This document shows positions 24,696-35,965 of a stretch of 64,000 bases of DNA, in pieces. This stretch comes from Ryuthela nishihirai. Lineage: Eukaryota; Arthropoda; Arachnida; Araneae; Heptathelidae. Made by a program: the position numbers and the translations under genes. The notes under the pieces were generated by a model. That model did no database searches, had not been told where the DNA came from, and saw only the letters and a list, made by a program, of their open reading frames with translations. The DNA is taken from NCBI GenBank assembly GCA_038380435.1, contig JAWZYU010000013.1:68032446-68096445 (forward strand), written 5' to 3'. Positions within the stretch are counted from its first letter, which is position 1, and each line of letters begins with the position of its first letter.

Positions 24696-24815
24696 AGCTT
24701 TAATGAAAGAGTTTATGTCGTCAATAGCTTTAATGAAAATGTTCACCTCATCAAGAATTTTAATGAAAGAGTGCATCTTATCAATAGCTTTAATGAAAGA
24801 GTTCTCGTCAAAATA
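24696..24815 (+). repeat. Four 30-bp tandem repeats inside an open frame
   Basis: AGCTTTAATGAAAGAGTT recurs at 30-bp steps, four times (24696-24815). Because 30 is a multiple of three, the open frame at 24370-24816 reads four 10-residue repeats of the type ALMKEFMSSI. The upstream part of that frame has no recognisable domain and no splice support. It could be an expressed repeat protein, but a chance frame through a minisatellite is more likely. Confidence 0.75.
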
Positions 24816-25199
24816 ATTTGCCAAAAAGTAAATTCGTCAGAATAATCTAAGTCAGATCCAGTTTCAGCTCTTTTGTGCGACCTGGTGTTCCTAACTCCAG
24901 GTCGTACAAGACTCCACGTCACTCATTTGCTCTTAATTAATAAATAATCAATCATCTTCCTATGCAACAGATGACTCTCAAGTCTTTAATTCCCGTTTTA
25001 AATTTAGCTGTAGGGAATCTTTCATTAATGCATTCATATTTTAATAGGACACCACTGGCATTCAGATACACTTACAGCGTTCGCTCTCGTTGAGGTCTCT
25101 GGCAACGATGGACATAGCCCAGTGCCTTAATGGAATTTTATATAAAACGTTTAGGCACAAAAATGAAAATATTTAGATAAAATCAATGTTAGTTACAAC

Positions 25200-25430
25200 T
25201 AGAAGATGAATATATCATCTCTGCTGAATATGGGATGCTCGTTTGAAAAGAAATTGAGTTTTTTAATTTTTCGAATTTGGCGTTCTTTAATAGTAGTAAA
25301 TTCGTACTAATGAATGATTTAAAAATGTACAGAGTAGTGTGTTATTAGCCGTATATAACGCAAAATAAAATATCATTTAACCTTTAAAATTTAAAATTGC
25401 GTTTTCTCACCCCTTAGGATTAAATGGTAA
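25200..25430. repeat. Left remnant of ~290-bp repeat (see 34800-35965)
   Basis: The block ending GCGTTTTCTCACCCCTTAGG resembles the unit of the array at 34.8-36.0 kb, and similar sequence resumes at 26895-27360. The LINE tails at 25.6-26.9 kb appear to have landed inside it. Confidence 0.5.
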
Positions 25431-25574
25431 ATCAGGTAATTCATACAAAATAAAGTAATTTATTTATTATTATAATTATATTAAAATATTATTGAAAGTT
25501 TAAAAGTGCTAACTTTTAAAATAAAAAGCTACCAATCCAATTTTAATCAATTATACATACTTATAACACATATG

Positions 25575-26375
25575 AAAATTGTATCATCAGAGGAAGATAA
25601 AGATTAACTCTGACAAGAATTCTACCATCTTTTTTACTGGAAAGCGTATTATGAATCCCACTTGCCTCCATTTACAAGATATTCCCATTGACTGGAGTGA
25701 CTCAGTCAAATATCTTGGGGTTGTTATACAGAAGAGGTTAAAATGGGACTATCACATAAATAATATAATCTCCAAAGTCAATTCATTGAGCGGCCAGCTA
25801 GACCCACTCCTTATGATAAATTCCATTTTAGTGATTGATCATAAGCTTTTACTCTATGATATTATGAGGTTAACCTGTGATTCTCTATGCTTCACCCATA
25901 TGGCCCATATGGGCAAATATTCGTACGATTCAGGTCTTACAGAACAAGATTTTGAGAACTGCGGTCGATGCCCCTTGGTTTGCCACTAACATACAACTCC
26001 ATAAAGACCTGGGGATCGACCATACATATACACATATAAAACGCACCTGAAAAAGATATTTTGAGGCTGTAAGCAATAATCCCAATGAAATTATTTCTTC
26101 TCTGATTCTTTACGATCATACTGTTTTGAACAAGTACAAGGGCCTAAAACGGTAGCGTTCTCTGAGGAGACCTACCCGTTTTAGGTTTCTTATACAATTT
26201 TACTGCTATTTTTAGCTTTTCTTATGCTTGCTCTTAGGGGCGCACCTAAGGGTGGTTTACTTATATATTTTGCTCTTATTGATGTCAAATAGGCATATCT
26301 TTTTGATGGAGATGGTTAGGGATAAAATTATTACCCGGTACATCGAATATGATTATACGATCTACGATGTATAAT
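25575..26375 (+). pseudogene. jockey-like LINE 3' fragment, copy A
   Basis: The frame at 25579-25989 covers the end of a reverse transcriptase (FFTGKR, then WSDSVKYLGVVIQKRLKWDYH) and the start of the C-terminal domain. The rest follows in another frame: ILRTAVDAPWFATN, then LGIDHTYTHIKR, then NEIISSL. This is the standard C-terminus of jockey-clade elements. A ~200-bp 3' region ends near the motif GATCTACGAT at 26360-26370. It is 5'-truncated, as is usual for LINE insertions. Confidence 0.8.
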
Positions 26376-26404
26376 CAGAATCCCCTATATGGACGAACAC
26401 CACC

Positions 26405-26890
26405 TCCACGAATATACGCAAGATTCAGGTCTTGCAAAACAAAATATTGAGATCTGCGGTCGGTGCCCCTTGGTTTGTTACTAACAGACATCTTCATAAA
26501 AATTTGGGCATGGACCATATTTATACTCATATTAAATGCATTTCAAAAAGGTTTTTTGATGCTGTTAAAAATAATTCTAATGAGATCATTTCTTCTTTGC
26601 TTAATTATGATCATAATGTTCTTAATAAGTACAAGACGCCTAAAATGATGGGTTTCTCTGAGGAAAGCTACTCGTTTTAGGTCTCTTGTGCATGATATAT
26701 GCTATTTTTAGCTTGTGTTTTATGTTAGCCTCTAGGGATCCACACACGGGTGGGTTACTTGTTATATGCTTTTACTTATGCCGGCCGGGCATGTTCTCAG
26801 ATGGGGATGGTAATGGTTAATGTTTTACCTGGGACATCGCACTACGCAATCTACGCGATCCATACACGATCTACGATATCATCAGAGTAG
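26405..26890 (+). pseudogene. jockey-like LINE 3' fragment, copy B
   Basis: The 82-codon frame 26432-26680 gives KILRSAVGAPWFVTN, LGMDHIYTHIK and NSNEIISSLLNYDHN, closely matching the C-terminus in copy A 30 bp upstream. Its 3' region also ends with GATCTACGAT. The two copies are head to tail, so there were two independent truncated insertions or one tandem event. Confidence 0.8.
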
Positions 26891-26894
26891 TTAA

Positions 26895-27360
26895 TTTCTA
26901 GCATAAACATATCGTTCGTAATATTACTTGAACCTTTAAATTTCTACATTTAGCGTCCTCTAACGATGTAAATTTAGGCCTTTTGAGGATTTGAAAACTA
27001 TGAGTCAGCATATTTCGTTAGTATCCATTCAACTCAAAAAGAATTTTTTATTCTTCTCTTAAAATAAAAAATGTGCTTTCCACCACACGTGAGTGTGAAG
27101 GACAAAATGTTGCAGTCAATGTAAATCCCTTGATCATTACACTTCAAAACTAAAATATCAAATTTCTAGCCGAATAAATCGTTTGCAATATTCGTTTAAA
27201 ATTTCGAAATTTTTCCACTGTAATAGGGTGCAATTAACACTTTTGTGGTATTTGAAGAGTGTTAATCATAATAGTTTATCAATACCTATCCAACCCATAA
27301 AAGAATTTTTAACTTTTCTCTAAAAAAAAAGGCTAAACATCTAGAGACGGGTAGACAGAA
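26895..27360. repeat. Right remnant of ~290-bp repeat
   Basis: Blocks such as AAATTTCTAG, GTTTGCAATATTCGTTTAAA and CAATACCTATCCAACC match the array at 34.8-36.0 kb. It ends with GAGACGGGTAGACAGA, the same kind of end as ACAGACGGACAGACAG near 35950. Confidence 0.65.
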
Positions 27361-27710
27361 GATAAAGGATAACTGCTGGGGTGCGGTTCGAGTCCCGAAT
27401 GGTTTGATCGTTTATTCAGTTATAACCTGCAGATAGGCTAGTAGCTTTGTGGACCTGATCCCAAACTGAAAAAAATGGCTCTTCAGGGTAAATTATAATT
27501 TTTTTATTTCTTGAAGTGATTGAAATTCACTTCAAGAAAGAAGAGATACATCCTGCAGTATTTTCCTGTTGAATATGCATCAGAGTTCAAGAGTAGTTAT
27601 GAGATAGTTTCAAGCCCATTACAGAGTGTACAAAGATCAGAATTATTTATTTTCAAAACTTTGACTTTGTCATTCAGGAGGGATTATGTCCAGTTCTCAG
27701 TCATCAGTTT

Positions 27711-28106
27711 TGGGGCGGGGGTGGCTCAGTCGGTAGCTCGCCAGGCTCGTAATTTGTAGTTCCCAGTTTCCAACTGGGTCAACGTTGAGATTTATCTCCA
27801 CAAAATTCCCCGCCCTGCCCACGGTCAGCAGGGGACACCGATGGGCTCGGAAAGGCCACCGTCCATCGGATGGGACATTAAGCCGTGGCACCGTGTGAGA
27901 GAGAGCCATACCCTGTGCAGGTTATAGAACACGCTGGATGGCCTTGACGGTAGCCTTGACGGGAGACTACCATCTGTCTCTCAACAGCTGTTCCAGTGGG
28001 TCCCCTCCTCCAACCTTCTCTGAGCATTGGGGTCCATGTGACCTGGCATTTTGCCCATAGTGTGCAAAAAAGTGCCGCTCAGAGGTAAAATAACCCAACC
28101 CAACCT
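27711..28106 (+). mobile_element. SINE-A, copy 4, exact target-site duplication
   Basis: Forward full-length copy with head GGGCGGGGGTGGCTCAGTCG and tail AAATAACCCAACCCAACC. The duplication AGTCATCAGTTT is exact at 27699-27710 and 28107-28118. The minus-strand frame 27697-27909 is a SINE translation. Confidence 0.9.
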
Positions 28107-29174
28107 AGTCATCAGTTTAACAGTATACTTTCTACAAGGATTCAAACACTGGAATTTTTGAGCATTTTTTCAAAGAAAAATTTGTACTATCTCATAATAA
28201 TATTATGGAGCTAAGGCAAATTTTTAAGATCCAAAAGTTCCAGTATATTAGTGTTTTTCTTGGTATACATGTAGAAAGATGAAATATTAGTAGATTAAAT
28301 AGTGCAGTAACCAAAATATGTAGAATTAGACATAACGATATTTTAAGAGCAAAATGGCTCGGTTGCTAAGTGATGTTGAATGTGACGCCAATAACGATTG
28401 TAATGTAACAGATTTGGATAGATTAATATAATTTTTTACCTTTTCTAATTATTCATCTATATCTATATTAAATCTTAATATACGTAGTATTAGGAATAGG
28501 TTTGAAGAAATACAGGCAATTATAGATGATAACAACTTAATAGATATATTAATATTAATAGAAATATAGGTTAAAGAGGATGAAATTTGTTTATAAAATC
28601 CGAGTGGGTATAAAAATTCTACAAATATAGACAGTACAAAAAATCAGGAGGTATCTTAATATATGTTAAGAATTATATGAATATAGTTATAAATGAAGAT
28701 ATAGAGACGGAAACATCAGAATCATTGTGCTTGACACGAAACAATTTCAATCTTTGTATATTAGCAGTGTACCGGTCTCACTTTTACACACAATGCCAAT
28801 TCATTAAAGAATTAAATGAAGAATTAGGAAAAGTTGATACGAAAAATATATTATTTACAGGATACAATAATATTGATTTGTTTATTGACAAAGAACGGAA
28901 TTTATTGATATGAAAAATATATTATTTACAGGATACAATAATATTGATTTGTTTATTGACAAAGAATACATAGATGACTATTTGTTAATGATGTCGACAT
29001 ACGGTTTTCAATCGGATTTGAATGAAATAACCGAAGTGCACAGGCCAGTTTGTAATGTTTGGATCATATATTTGTTAAAGGAAATTCTGACATAGACGTA
29101 AAATCAGTGGTTGTATTTTCAGAAATATCTGATAATTACCCAATTGGTATAATAATTTTGCATATAGAATAGGT

Positions 29175-29412
29175 CAGGGGTTCTCAACGTGGTAAAACTC
29201 TTTGGAGTACGCAGTGAGAGCTCAAAAGTCGCAATATCTAGTTACAAAGTCGCTAAGTTGGCAACATTGCTGTGCAATTTATGTGTATATTTATGTATGT
29301 TTTATTTTATTCCAATTGCTATAATATAACTATAGTTTTATATATCTATACAAGGGGTACGCCAGTTACATATACATTTCCAGGGTGAAGCATAAAAGGT
29401 TGAAAACCATTG
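29175..29412. mobile_element. hAT-type MITE inserted in LINE copy 2
   Basis: It begins CAGGGGTTCTCAACGTGG and ends AAAGGTTGAAAACCATTG, a typical imperfect hAT terminal repeat. The flanking 8-mers GAATAGGT (29167-29174) and GAATAGAC (29413-29420) agree at 6 of 8 positions, as expected for an old 8-bp duplication. Length 238 bp and non-coding. Confidence 0.75.
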
Positions 29413-31230
29413 GAATAGACTGTACACTACTTATTAAAGAATTGGAGAAGACCAATTGGGATAACATTAAAAATATAGGTTTCGCATACAAGTTATTTGT
29501 AGGCAAATTTTCTGAAATAATAAATCCAAACAGTATTACTTGAAAACACAAAAGAAAATCAAAAAATAATTGGATAAGAGATGAGTATACAAACCTTATT
29601 AAAACACGAGATAAATACTATAAGAAATTCAAAAAATATCCACATAATTATGTATATGAAACGAATTATAAAAATATAAGAAATCAGCTTAATACTAAAA
29701 TAAAAAATATAAGAAATAATTACTGCAGAACTCAAGTTCAAAAATCCAATGGTAATAGTAAAAACAATGGAAATTTGTAAAAGAGCTAACTGATTCAAAA
29801 AAATATCTGTTACACCGCAATTGTTTAATATTATTAAGGAACCAAATGATAGCGATTCATTAAAAAAAGCAGATGAATTTCATTTTTATTTTACTGGAGT
29901 TGTAAAAAATATTATTAAATGCCAAACACATGAAACTACTGACATTGCATTTGAACATAGCACCAGAACAAACAGTTCCATATTTGTGCAACAAATTAGG
30001 GAAATTAAAATTGAAAATATTATTTTAGGATTGGATGATAATAAAAGTTCGGGTTTAGATGAATTCACTGTCATTAAATTAAAAACATGTGTAAAGTACA
30101 TTATTAATCCTCTTACATAAATTTTTAACATGTCAGTTCAAAATGGTGTCTTCTCAAATGAATTAAAGAAAGCATCCGTGGTTCCTATTTATAAAAATGA
30201 AAATAAAAATATGTTATCAAATTATAGGCCAATATCTATCATTTCGATTTTTGGAAATATTTTCGAAAAGCTAATTAAAAAAAGAATTAACTGTTTTTTT
30301 TATCGAAAAATAACTTTTTTTTTCCAATAGGTAGTTTGGCTTCAGAGAAGGTAATAGTATGGAGGATTGCACAATTGTTTTTCCTCAATACATATATGAA
30401 TCCTTATATAATAATTATCAAACTATACGTTGGACATACAAAAAACATTCGACACCATATCTCACAACTTGCTATTGAATAAGATGGAACATATCGGAAT
30501 TAGGGGAATTGTACTAACATGGCTTAAAAGTTATCTAAAGAATAGGATACAAGTTGTTAAAATAAATGGTATTATTAGTTGAGAGTTAAAGGTAAAAATG
30601 GCGTGCCACATGGTTCTGTACTGAGGCCGATTATATTTTTAATATAAATTATCGATTTTTGTCAGATGAACATAACAGGGAGAATTACTAGTTTTGCTGA
30701 AGATACTGCCATCACTTTTCGAGCTAAAAATAAAACAGAATTAAAAACATTAATCAACAGTGAATTAAAAATTATTGGTACTTGGTTTAGTACTAATAGA
30801 TTAACTTTGAATTTAAATAAAACAAAATTAATGTATTTTAGTTTGAAGTGCAGAATTAGCGAGGATCTGAATATTAGAATCCATAATGAATCCTGCAATC
30901 AAGATTTAGCTTGTAATTGTAAGCCTATCGAAATTGTTCATGAGACTAACTACTTAGGTATAAAAATCGATCAAAAATTGAACTGGAAACCGTATGTGGA
31001 TAAAATTAAAATAAAACAGGTCAATGTTATACAAAATTTATTACTTAAACAAATTGGTAGATGCAGAAATGATGTTAAATATATATATAATTCCTGGATT
31101 CAGTCTGTATTTTATTATGGGCTATTGCTCTATGGGGAAACCTATAAAACCAATCTTAAACCAAACATTACAATTCAAAACAGAATAATAAAAAAAAGCT
31201 TACAAAAATATTAATAGGTCTTCTAATGTA

Positions 31231-32896
31231 CAGGATGATTATAATTAAGAGCTTTGATTATAATCAGAGCAATGTAGAGAATGGTCTACTCGGCTGATCA
31301 CAGCTAAAGTGGTGGATACCTTAATCATAACATGGGGTAGATAATATGCGAATAAAAGAAATGGATAGTGTTAGTGCCACCAGGTGGCGTGGGGGCGCTA
31401 AAATAGTGAAAATACCAAGTTGAATAAACATAACCTTCATTTTGCAAATCAAGTTTCTCAATATGTGAACCATTCGTAATGCAAAATGTGCTGGAAACGT
31501 AATACGGCATGGTCCACAGTTTCTTGAAACATGTCTCGGAGAATGGCTGCAAACATTCTGTGTTATTCTTGCCTTCAGTTCAACAAGCGATTCAACATTA
31601 CCCTGATAAACTCGCTTTTCAAATAACCCCGTAATCAAAAGTCGCATGGGTTTAGGTCAGGAGATGTGGTTGGTGGCCAAGCATTGGAAGAATTCGAGAA
31701 TTTAAATTATTGTTGTTGAAAAAAAGAATTATTGAAGATTTGGATTCAGAATTCATAATGAAGCCTGCCAGCAAGATTTAGCTTGTAACACGTACGGCAA
31801 CGCAATTGTTGCACGTACGGCAACAATTGCATTGCCGTACGTGCAACATGGGGTGGCGCCCCATCCTGCATGAAGGTTATGGAGTTTAAGCAATTTCTTA
31901 ATTGCAAAGCCGGAATAATCTTGCGGCGGAGGCGGAGAAGATCTGTGTAACGTGGTCCATTCACTGATCGATGCACGAAGTCTTCAGGCGTGATCTCATT
32001 AAACGAAAAATGGTCTGATTATAAAGTTTGCGGTAAACCTGCACCATATGGTTAGATAGTCGGAGTGTATGAGAACAGCATGCGGATGTGTAGGTCCCAT
32101 TATGCGGCAGTTGTGAGTATTCACTGCTCCATGTAGGGAAAAATGCGCCTCATCGGTCCATAAGACTTTCGAAGGCCACATGTCGTCCAGCTGCATCCTC
32201 GTCAGAAAATGCAAAGTCGGTGCGCTGTTCAGGGTCACGTGGTTGCAGCTGCTGTACCTTATGAATTTTATAAGGATACCATTTCAGGATGAACCGTATA
32301 ATTCTACAGACAGTTTACAACGGAAGTTGCAGTTGCAGGGATACCTGTCTCGCACTAACTACGGGTAGCTCCGATTGCGACTGGATTTCTGCAACGATAA
32401 GTGCAATATCTTCCACACTGCCTTCTGCATCAGACGCCGGCCTCTACCCGGAGCCTCGCCCAACTGGCCTGTTTCTTCGAATTTCTGTATCATATTCTTT
32501 AGTCCATTTTCCTTTCCTTATATCTTTCAGACGACGATATTCGCGTAATGCAGCGGCGGCATCACTGCCGTTTTGGTAAAAGAGTTTCACTAACAAAGTT
32601 CGTCCTTCTTTCAGATACAAATGGTTTTTTCTAAAGATTACAGGGAAGACATCACATTTTATATAGCGACTCTCACGTGTGTCACGAGAAAGTGAGTGTC
32701 ACGAGAAATTAGCATGTTCTACCTCGTTAATAGCGCACCCACGCCACCTGGTAGCACTAAAACTAACTTTTTTCAATTTCGCAAATTCTCTACCCCATGT
32801 TCTTATTAAGGTATCCACCACTTTTCGCTGTGATCCGTGGAGTAGATCCTTCTCTACATCGCTCAGAGTATTGTCAGTTTAATTATAACCACCTTG
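31231..32896 (-). mobile_element. Mariner-like transposon F with ~165-bp TIRs inside LINE copy 2
   Basis: The left arm (31231 to about 31395) and the right arm (about 32730-32896) are imperfect inverted repeats through to the shared CCAGGTGGCGTGGG block. TA flanks the outer bases CAGGATGATTATAATTA and its partner. Length 1666 bp. The transposase is on the minus strand. A fragment resembling LINE copy 2 (about 31730-31795) and a small palindromic cluster near 31790-31850 lie inside. Confidence 0.85.
31340..32585 (-). pseudogene. Mariner-like transposase, broken (element F)
   Basis: Reading the minus strand, the N-terminus has DAAAALREYRRLK (near 32555-32517), typical of the HTH region of this transposase group. 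Next come VLWTDEAHFSLHGAVNTHN (first D, about 32180-32110), TIWCRFTANFIIRPFF (about 32060-32005) and FMQDGAPPHVAR (second D, about 31880-31840). The C-terminal LVELKARI region lies at 31585-31560. Frames are broken by stops, and a LINE-like fragment plus palindrome sits just after the second acid. It is the same broad family as element C at 16 kb, but a different subfamily judging from TIR and protein sequence. Confidence 0.8.
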
Positions 32897-33185
32897 TACA
32901 TTGTAGATATAAACATGTGGATGTCTTTGCGTTGATTTATGATAATATTTATATATATATATAAACTAATGATATATGTATATAGAAATAGAAATTATCT
33001 TCAAGAAAAAATATTTGAACATCATTTGCGTACTAAGGAGAAACAGTATATTGTTCCATTAGTTAAAAACGATATTGTACATATGCATTCAATGTATTTA
33101 GACCCCAAAATGTTCAATAGCTTACCGTATGAACTAAGAAATTTCTCTGGTAATATTTTTCTATTTAAAAATACTTAAAGGTGTT

Positions 33186-33860
33186 TGTCAGGCTAGAGGC
33201 TTTTTTAAATATTTTTTTTTTGTTCGGGTTTTGTATGATATTTCGGATTTCACCAAAAGGGCATACGCTACGTGGGAGGCCCTCAGTCCCAGCATCTGGA
33301 ACGTTAATTGAAGTAGCAGTGTCCAGAGGAGGTAAGTGACCCACGGCTAGCGTCCACTGACAAGTGACTCCGAACCCGGAGGCTAGCGGTCTTTGCCAGA
33401 TGGCCGAAGCAGAGGGAGAAGGGAAAAAGAGGTTGGCAACGACGAGGGAGAGAGCCAGTCGAAGGACGAACGTGTGAAGAGGTAAAATTGTAAAGCTGGT
33501 AAATGCCGACTGGAAATAACGGCATTGGGCTCTGTGAATGCAGCTGAACAGGCATAGTAAGCTGTTGATGTAATGCTATGTCATTGAGCATATGTACTTG
33601 TCTATCAAGCATGTTTGGAAGGTTCAATAAATAATTGTTATATTTAAGTAAAGGCTGGAGTGCAATCAATTTATTTGGGAGGAGCCTCAGTATTGAGTCC
33701 CTGCAATTGTGATAAAATCATTGTTTTTGTTCTGAAAGACTCTTTCACCCGTCGCGTATTGCGATCGAACCGGAGGGACATTCCTAAGTGATCCCAATAG
33801 GCAGACAACCGAAGAATTAACATCACAGTGTTTCTTATGAGGTTTGAAGATACTGAATTT
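33186..33860. other. GC-richer block of unknown nature
   Basis: This block is less AT-rich than its surroundings and has a sharp left edge at the LINE end. It holds a 121-codon minus-strand frame (33304-33669) without recognised motifs, and an AATAAA-type signal in TTCAATAAATAATTG near 33622. A solo LTR or an unrelated transposon piece is possible. I could not find matching ends. Confidence 0.35.
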
Positions 33861-33885
33861 ATGTATAATATTCCTAAGCACTGAG

Positions 33886-33927
33886 GTAGTCCGTATACGT
33901 ATACGACAGTATACGTATACGGACTAC
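33886..33927. repeat. Perfect palindrome with 19-bp arms
   Basis: GTAGTCCGTATACGTATAC (33886-33904) is exactly reverse-complemented at 33909-33927 around GACA. The arms themselves contain GTATAC repeats. It can form a strong hairpin or cruciform. Confidence 0.9.
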
Positions 33928-33957
33928 TGAAGTAAGATGTTATTTAACGATGTTATT

Positions 33958-34011
33958 AAACGATGTTATTTAACTTGAGAACATCTATTCTCAAGTTAAA
34001 TAACATCGTTT
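33958..34011. repeat. Perfect palindrome with 24-bp arms
   Basis: Arms 33958-33981 and 33988-34011 are exact reverse complements with a 6-bp loop. Part of the left arm (CGATGTTATT) also occurs just upstream at 33948-33957. It begins 30 bp after the preceding palindrome. Confidence 0.9.
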
Positions 34012-34799
34012 CAAATCCTGGCATTATTAATGAGTTCACACATTAAACAATGCTCAAGCTCAAAATGTTATTTAAGGAATACCTCTGTCGTCCTATGCAC
34101 CACTGTTCATGCTGCTCTGATCTGTTATTTGTTACGCAAATTCTCTGCGGCAGTTCTGTCACTCCTCTGCAGTTGAAAGCAAATAATACATGTCGTCAGA
34201 AAATAAGCTTTTCTGAATAATTTTTCCATAATATCACTAATTTTAATGAAGTTGCATTACATTTAGCTCTGCAAACAACAAGGTTATCGTCATCCGACAA
34301 TAAATTTCAGCATCCTTAAAGTGCTGGACTAGATTGAGTTGCAAGTCATCAGATATTTTCTGAAACAATTTTATCCCTCAATGAGTTCTTGCTTCTTCGA
34401 TTTTATACTTAATATAATTTCATAATGATGTAATATGCTAGTATTATAGAATATGTAAATTCAGAGTGAAACTCATTAAATGTTCGTAGAATAAGTGTTT
34501 TCTGAAAAAGCAATAGTTATTACTTGATATTTGAAAAGCTTAATACCTTGTTACGAATTAATTAGAAGAACGCATATCGCCTCTAGCAAATATGGAAATC
34601 TCATTTTCAAAGAGAATGTTTTTCCTTTGTATACTTTTTAAATTTTTAAAAGTTGAAAAGTCTTTTAAAAGTTGTTTATTAAGCTCCAACTTCTCCTGAT
34701 ATCTAATATCTTAATTAACATTTATTAAAGAATTTCTGAATTTGAATTAATGGATGATGGAGAAAATGAAAATAGTAATATATTACTAATTAAATAATA
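34012..34799. other. AT-rich interval, nothing recognised
   Basis: No open frame of note, TIR, LINE or SINE similarity is seen. Confidence 0.5.
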
Positions 34800-35965
34800 T
34801 AAAAAGTATGTCCTTTATTTTTTAAATTTAGAAAGCTGCATTTCCCATACCCCTCTGAGAACTTCCACCACCTCTGAGAGCTTCCACCAAAATTTCAAAT
34901 TTGTGCTATATACATATTATTTGCAAAAGTAGTTATCTGGTTTACTGTTACCATATTTAGTGATCTGTAACAATATCAATCAGAACTACGTGAGTATTTG
35001 AAAAATGCGAATTTGTAATATTTCAGTACTGATCCAACTAAAATAGAGTTTTCCAATTATCACTTTAAAAACGGAGTTGTGTTTTCCACTCCCTGGGGGT
35101 AAGGAGTCAAGTCATTGTTGTGAATGGAAACTTGGTAACCTTTGCATTCAGCCATCAAAACATGAAATTTCTAGTATAAATATCTGGTTTGTAATATTCA
35201 TTTAAAATTTTGGAATTTTTAACATTTTCAACCATTAAAGAGCGCAATTATAGTTTTTGGAATATTCAGAAAATGCAAATCGTAATATTGCTTCAATGCC
35301 TGTCCAACCTAAAAATAATTTTTAATTTGTCTCTACACACAAACAATTAGGTTTTAAAACGAAAAAGTCGCGTTTTCCCACCCACCCTCGGTTTAAGGGG
35401 TCAATTCATTGTTGACAATGAAAACATCATGACGTTCACATTCCACGACCAAATTTCAAAATTTTAGCATCAATACGTCGCTTGCAATAGTTGTTCCAAA
35501 ATTTTGGAATTTTCAACTTTTTTCACCGTTAGAGGGCGCAATTATAACTTTCAACAGATTTAAAAAGTTAATCATAATATTTTATGAATTCCTATCTAAC
35601 CCAAAAATAATTTTTCATTTATCTCTGAAAACAAACAATTATCTGCTAAAACTAAAAGGTGTATTTTCCCAGCTCTCTATGTCTAAGGGGTCAACTCATT
35701 GTTGGCAATGAAAACTTCGTGATCTTCACATTCCACCACCAAAATTTCAAAATTCTGTAATAAATACATCGTTTGCAACGTTCGTTTGAAATATTAGAAT
35801 TTTCATATTTTTTTCCGCCGCTACAAGGCGTAATTATAGCTTTAGAGAGATTCGAAAAGTACATAGTTTAATATTTCGACAATACCTATCTAAAACAGAA
35901 AGGATTTTTAATTTATCTCTATAAACCAAAAAAAGTTCGATGTCTACAGACGGACAGACAGATCA
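34800..35965. repeat. ~290-bp degenerate tandem array
   Basis: A block of the type TTTTCCCACYCNCC...AAGGGGTCAA recurs near 34838, 35080, 35373 and 35661, at 242, 293 and 288 bp. Each unit then carries a CATTGTTGNNAATG block, an AAATTTC block and a GAGGGCGCAATTATA block. The array ends in ACAGACGGACAGACAG. Matching single units occur at 25.2-25.4 and 26.9-27.4 kb. No coding. Confidence 0.75.

Larger units (their letters stand above)
28440..33178 (+). pseudogene. LINE ORF2 (endonuclease/RT), broken and split by transposons
   Basis: The endonuclease shows LNIRSIRNRFEEIQ (near 28465-28510) and LAVYRSHFYTQCQFIKELNEEL, then FTGYNNIDL in duplicate because ~71 bp are repeated in tandem (about 28838-28908 and 28909-28979). 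RT has LDDNKSSGLDEF (near 30032), SNYRPISIISIFGNIFEKLI (30199-30270) and a broken GVPHGSVLRPIIFLI. The catalytic box reads FAED at 30693-30704, so the first Asp of the usual Y/FADD is Glu. NYLGIKIDQKLNWK follows near 30948-30990. The final C-terminal piece (QYIVPLVKNDIVHMHSMY) is at 33043-33100, beyond the mariner-like insertion. It is inactive. Confidence 0.8.
28330..33185 (+). mobile_element. Non-LTR retrotransposon, copy 2, with nested insertions
   Basis: Endonuclease, RT and C-terminal regions align in order with LINE copy 1 at 0.8-5.3 kb. A hAT-type MITE (29175-29412) and a mariner-like element (31231-32896) interrupt it. The LINE C-terminus resumes at 32939-33178. No ORF1 was recognised, so the copy may be 5'-truncated. 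Confidence 0.8.

Noticed and set aside
33304..33669. 121-codon minus-strand frame
   Set aside because: No motif, signal peptide or splice context. It lies in a block of unknown repeat type and is only mentioned as such.
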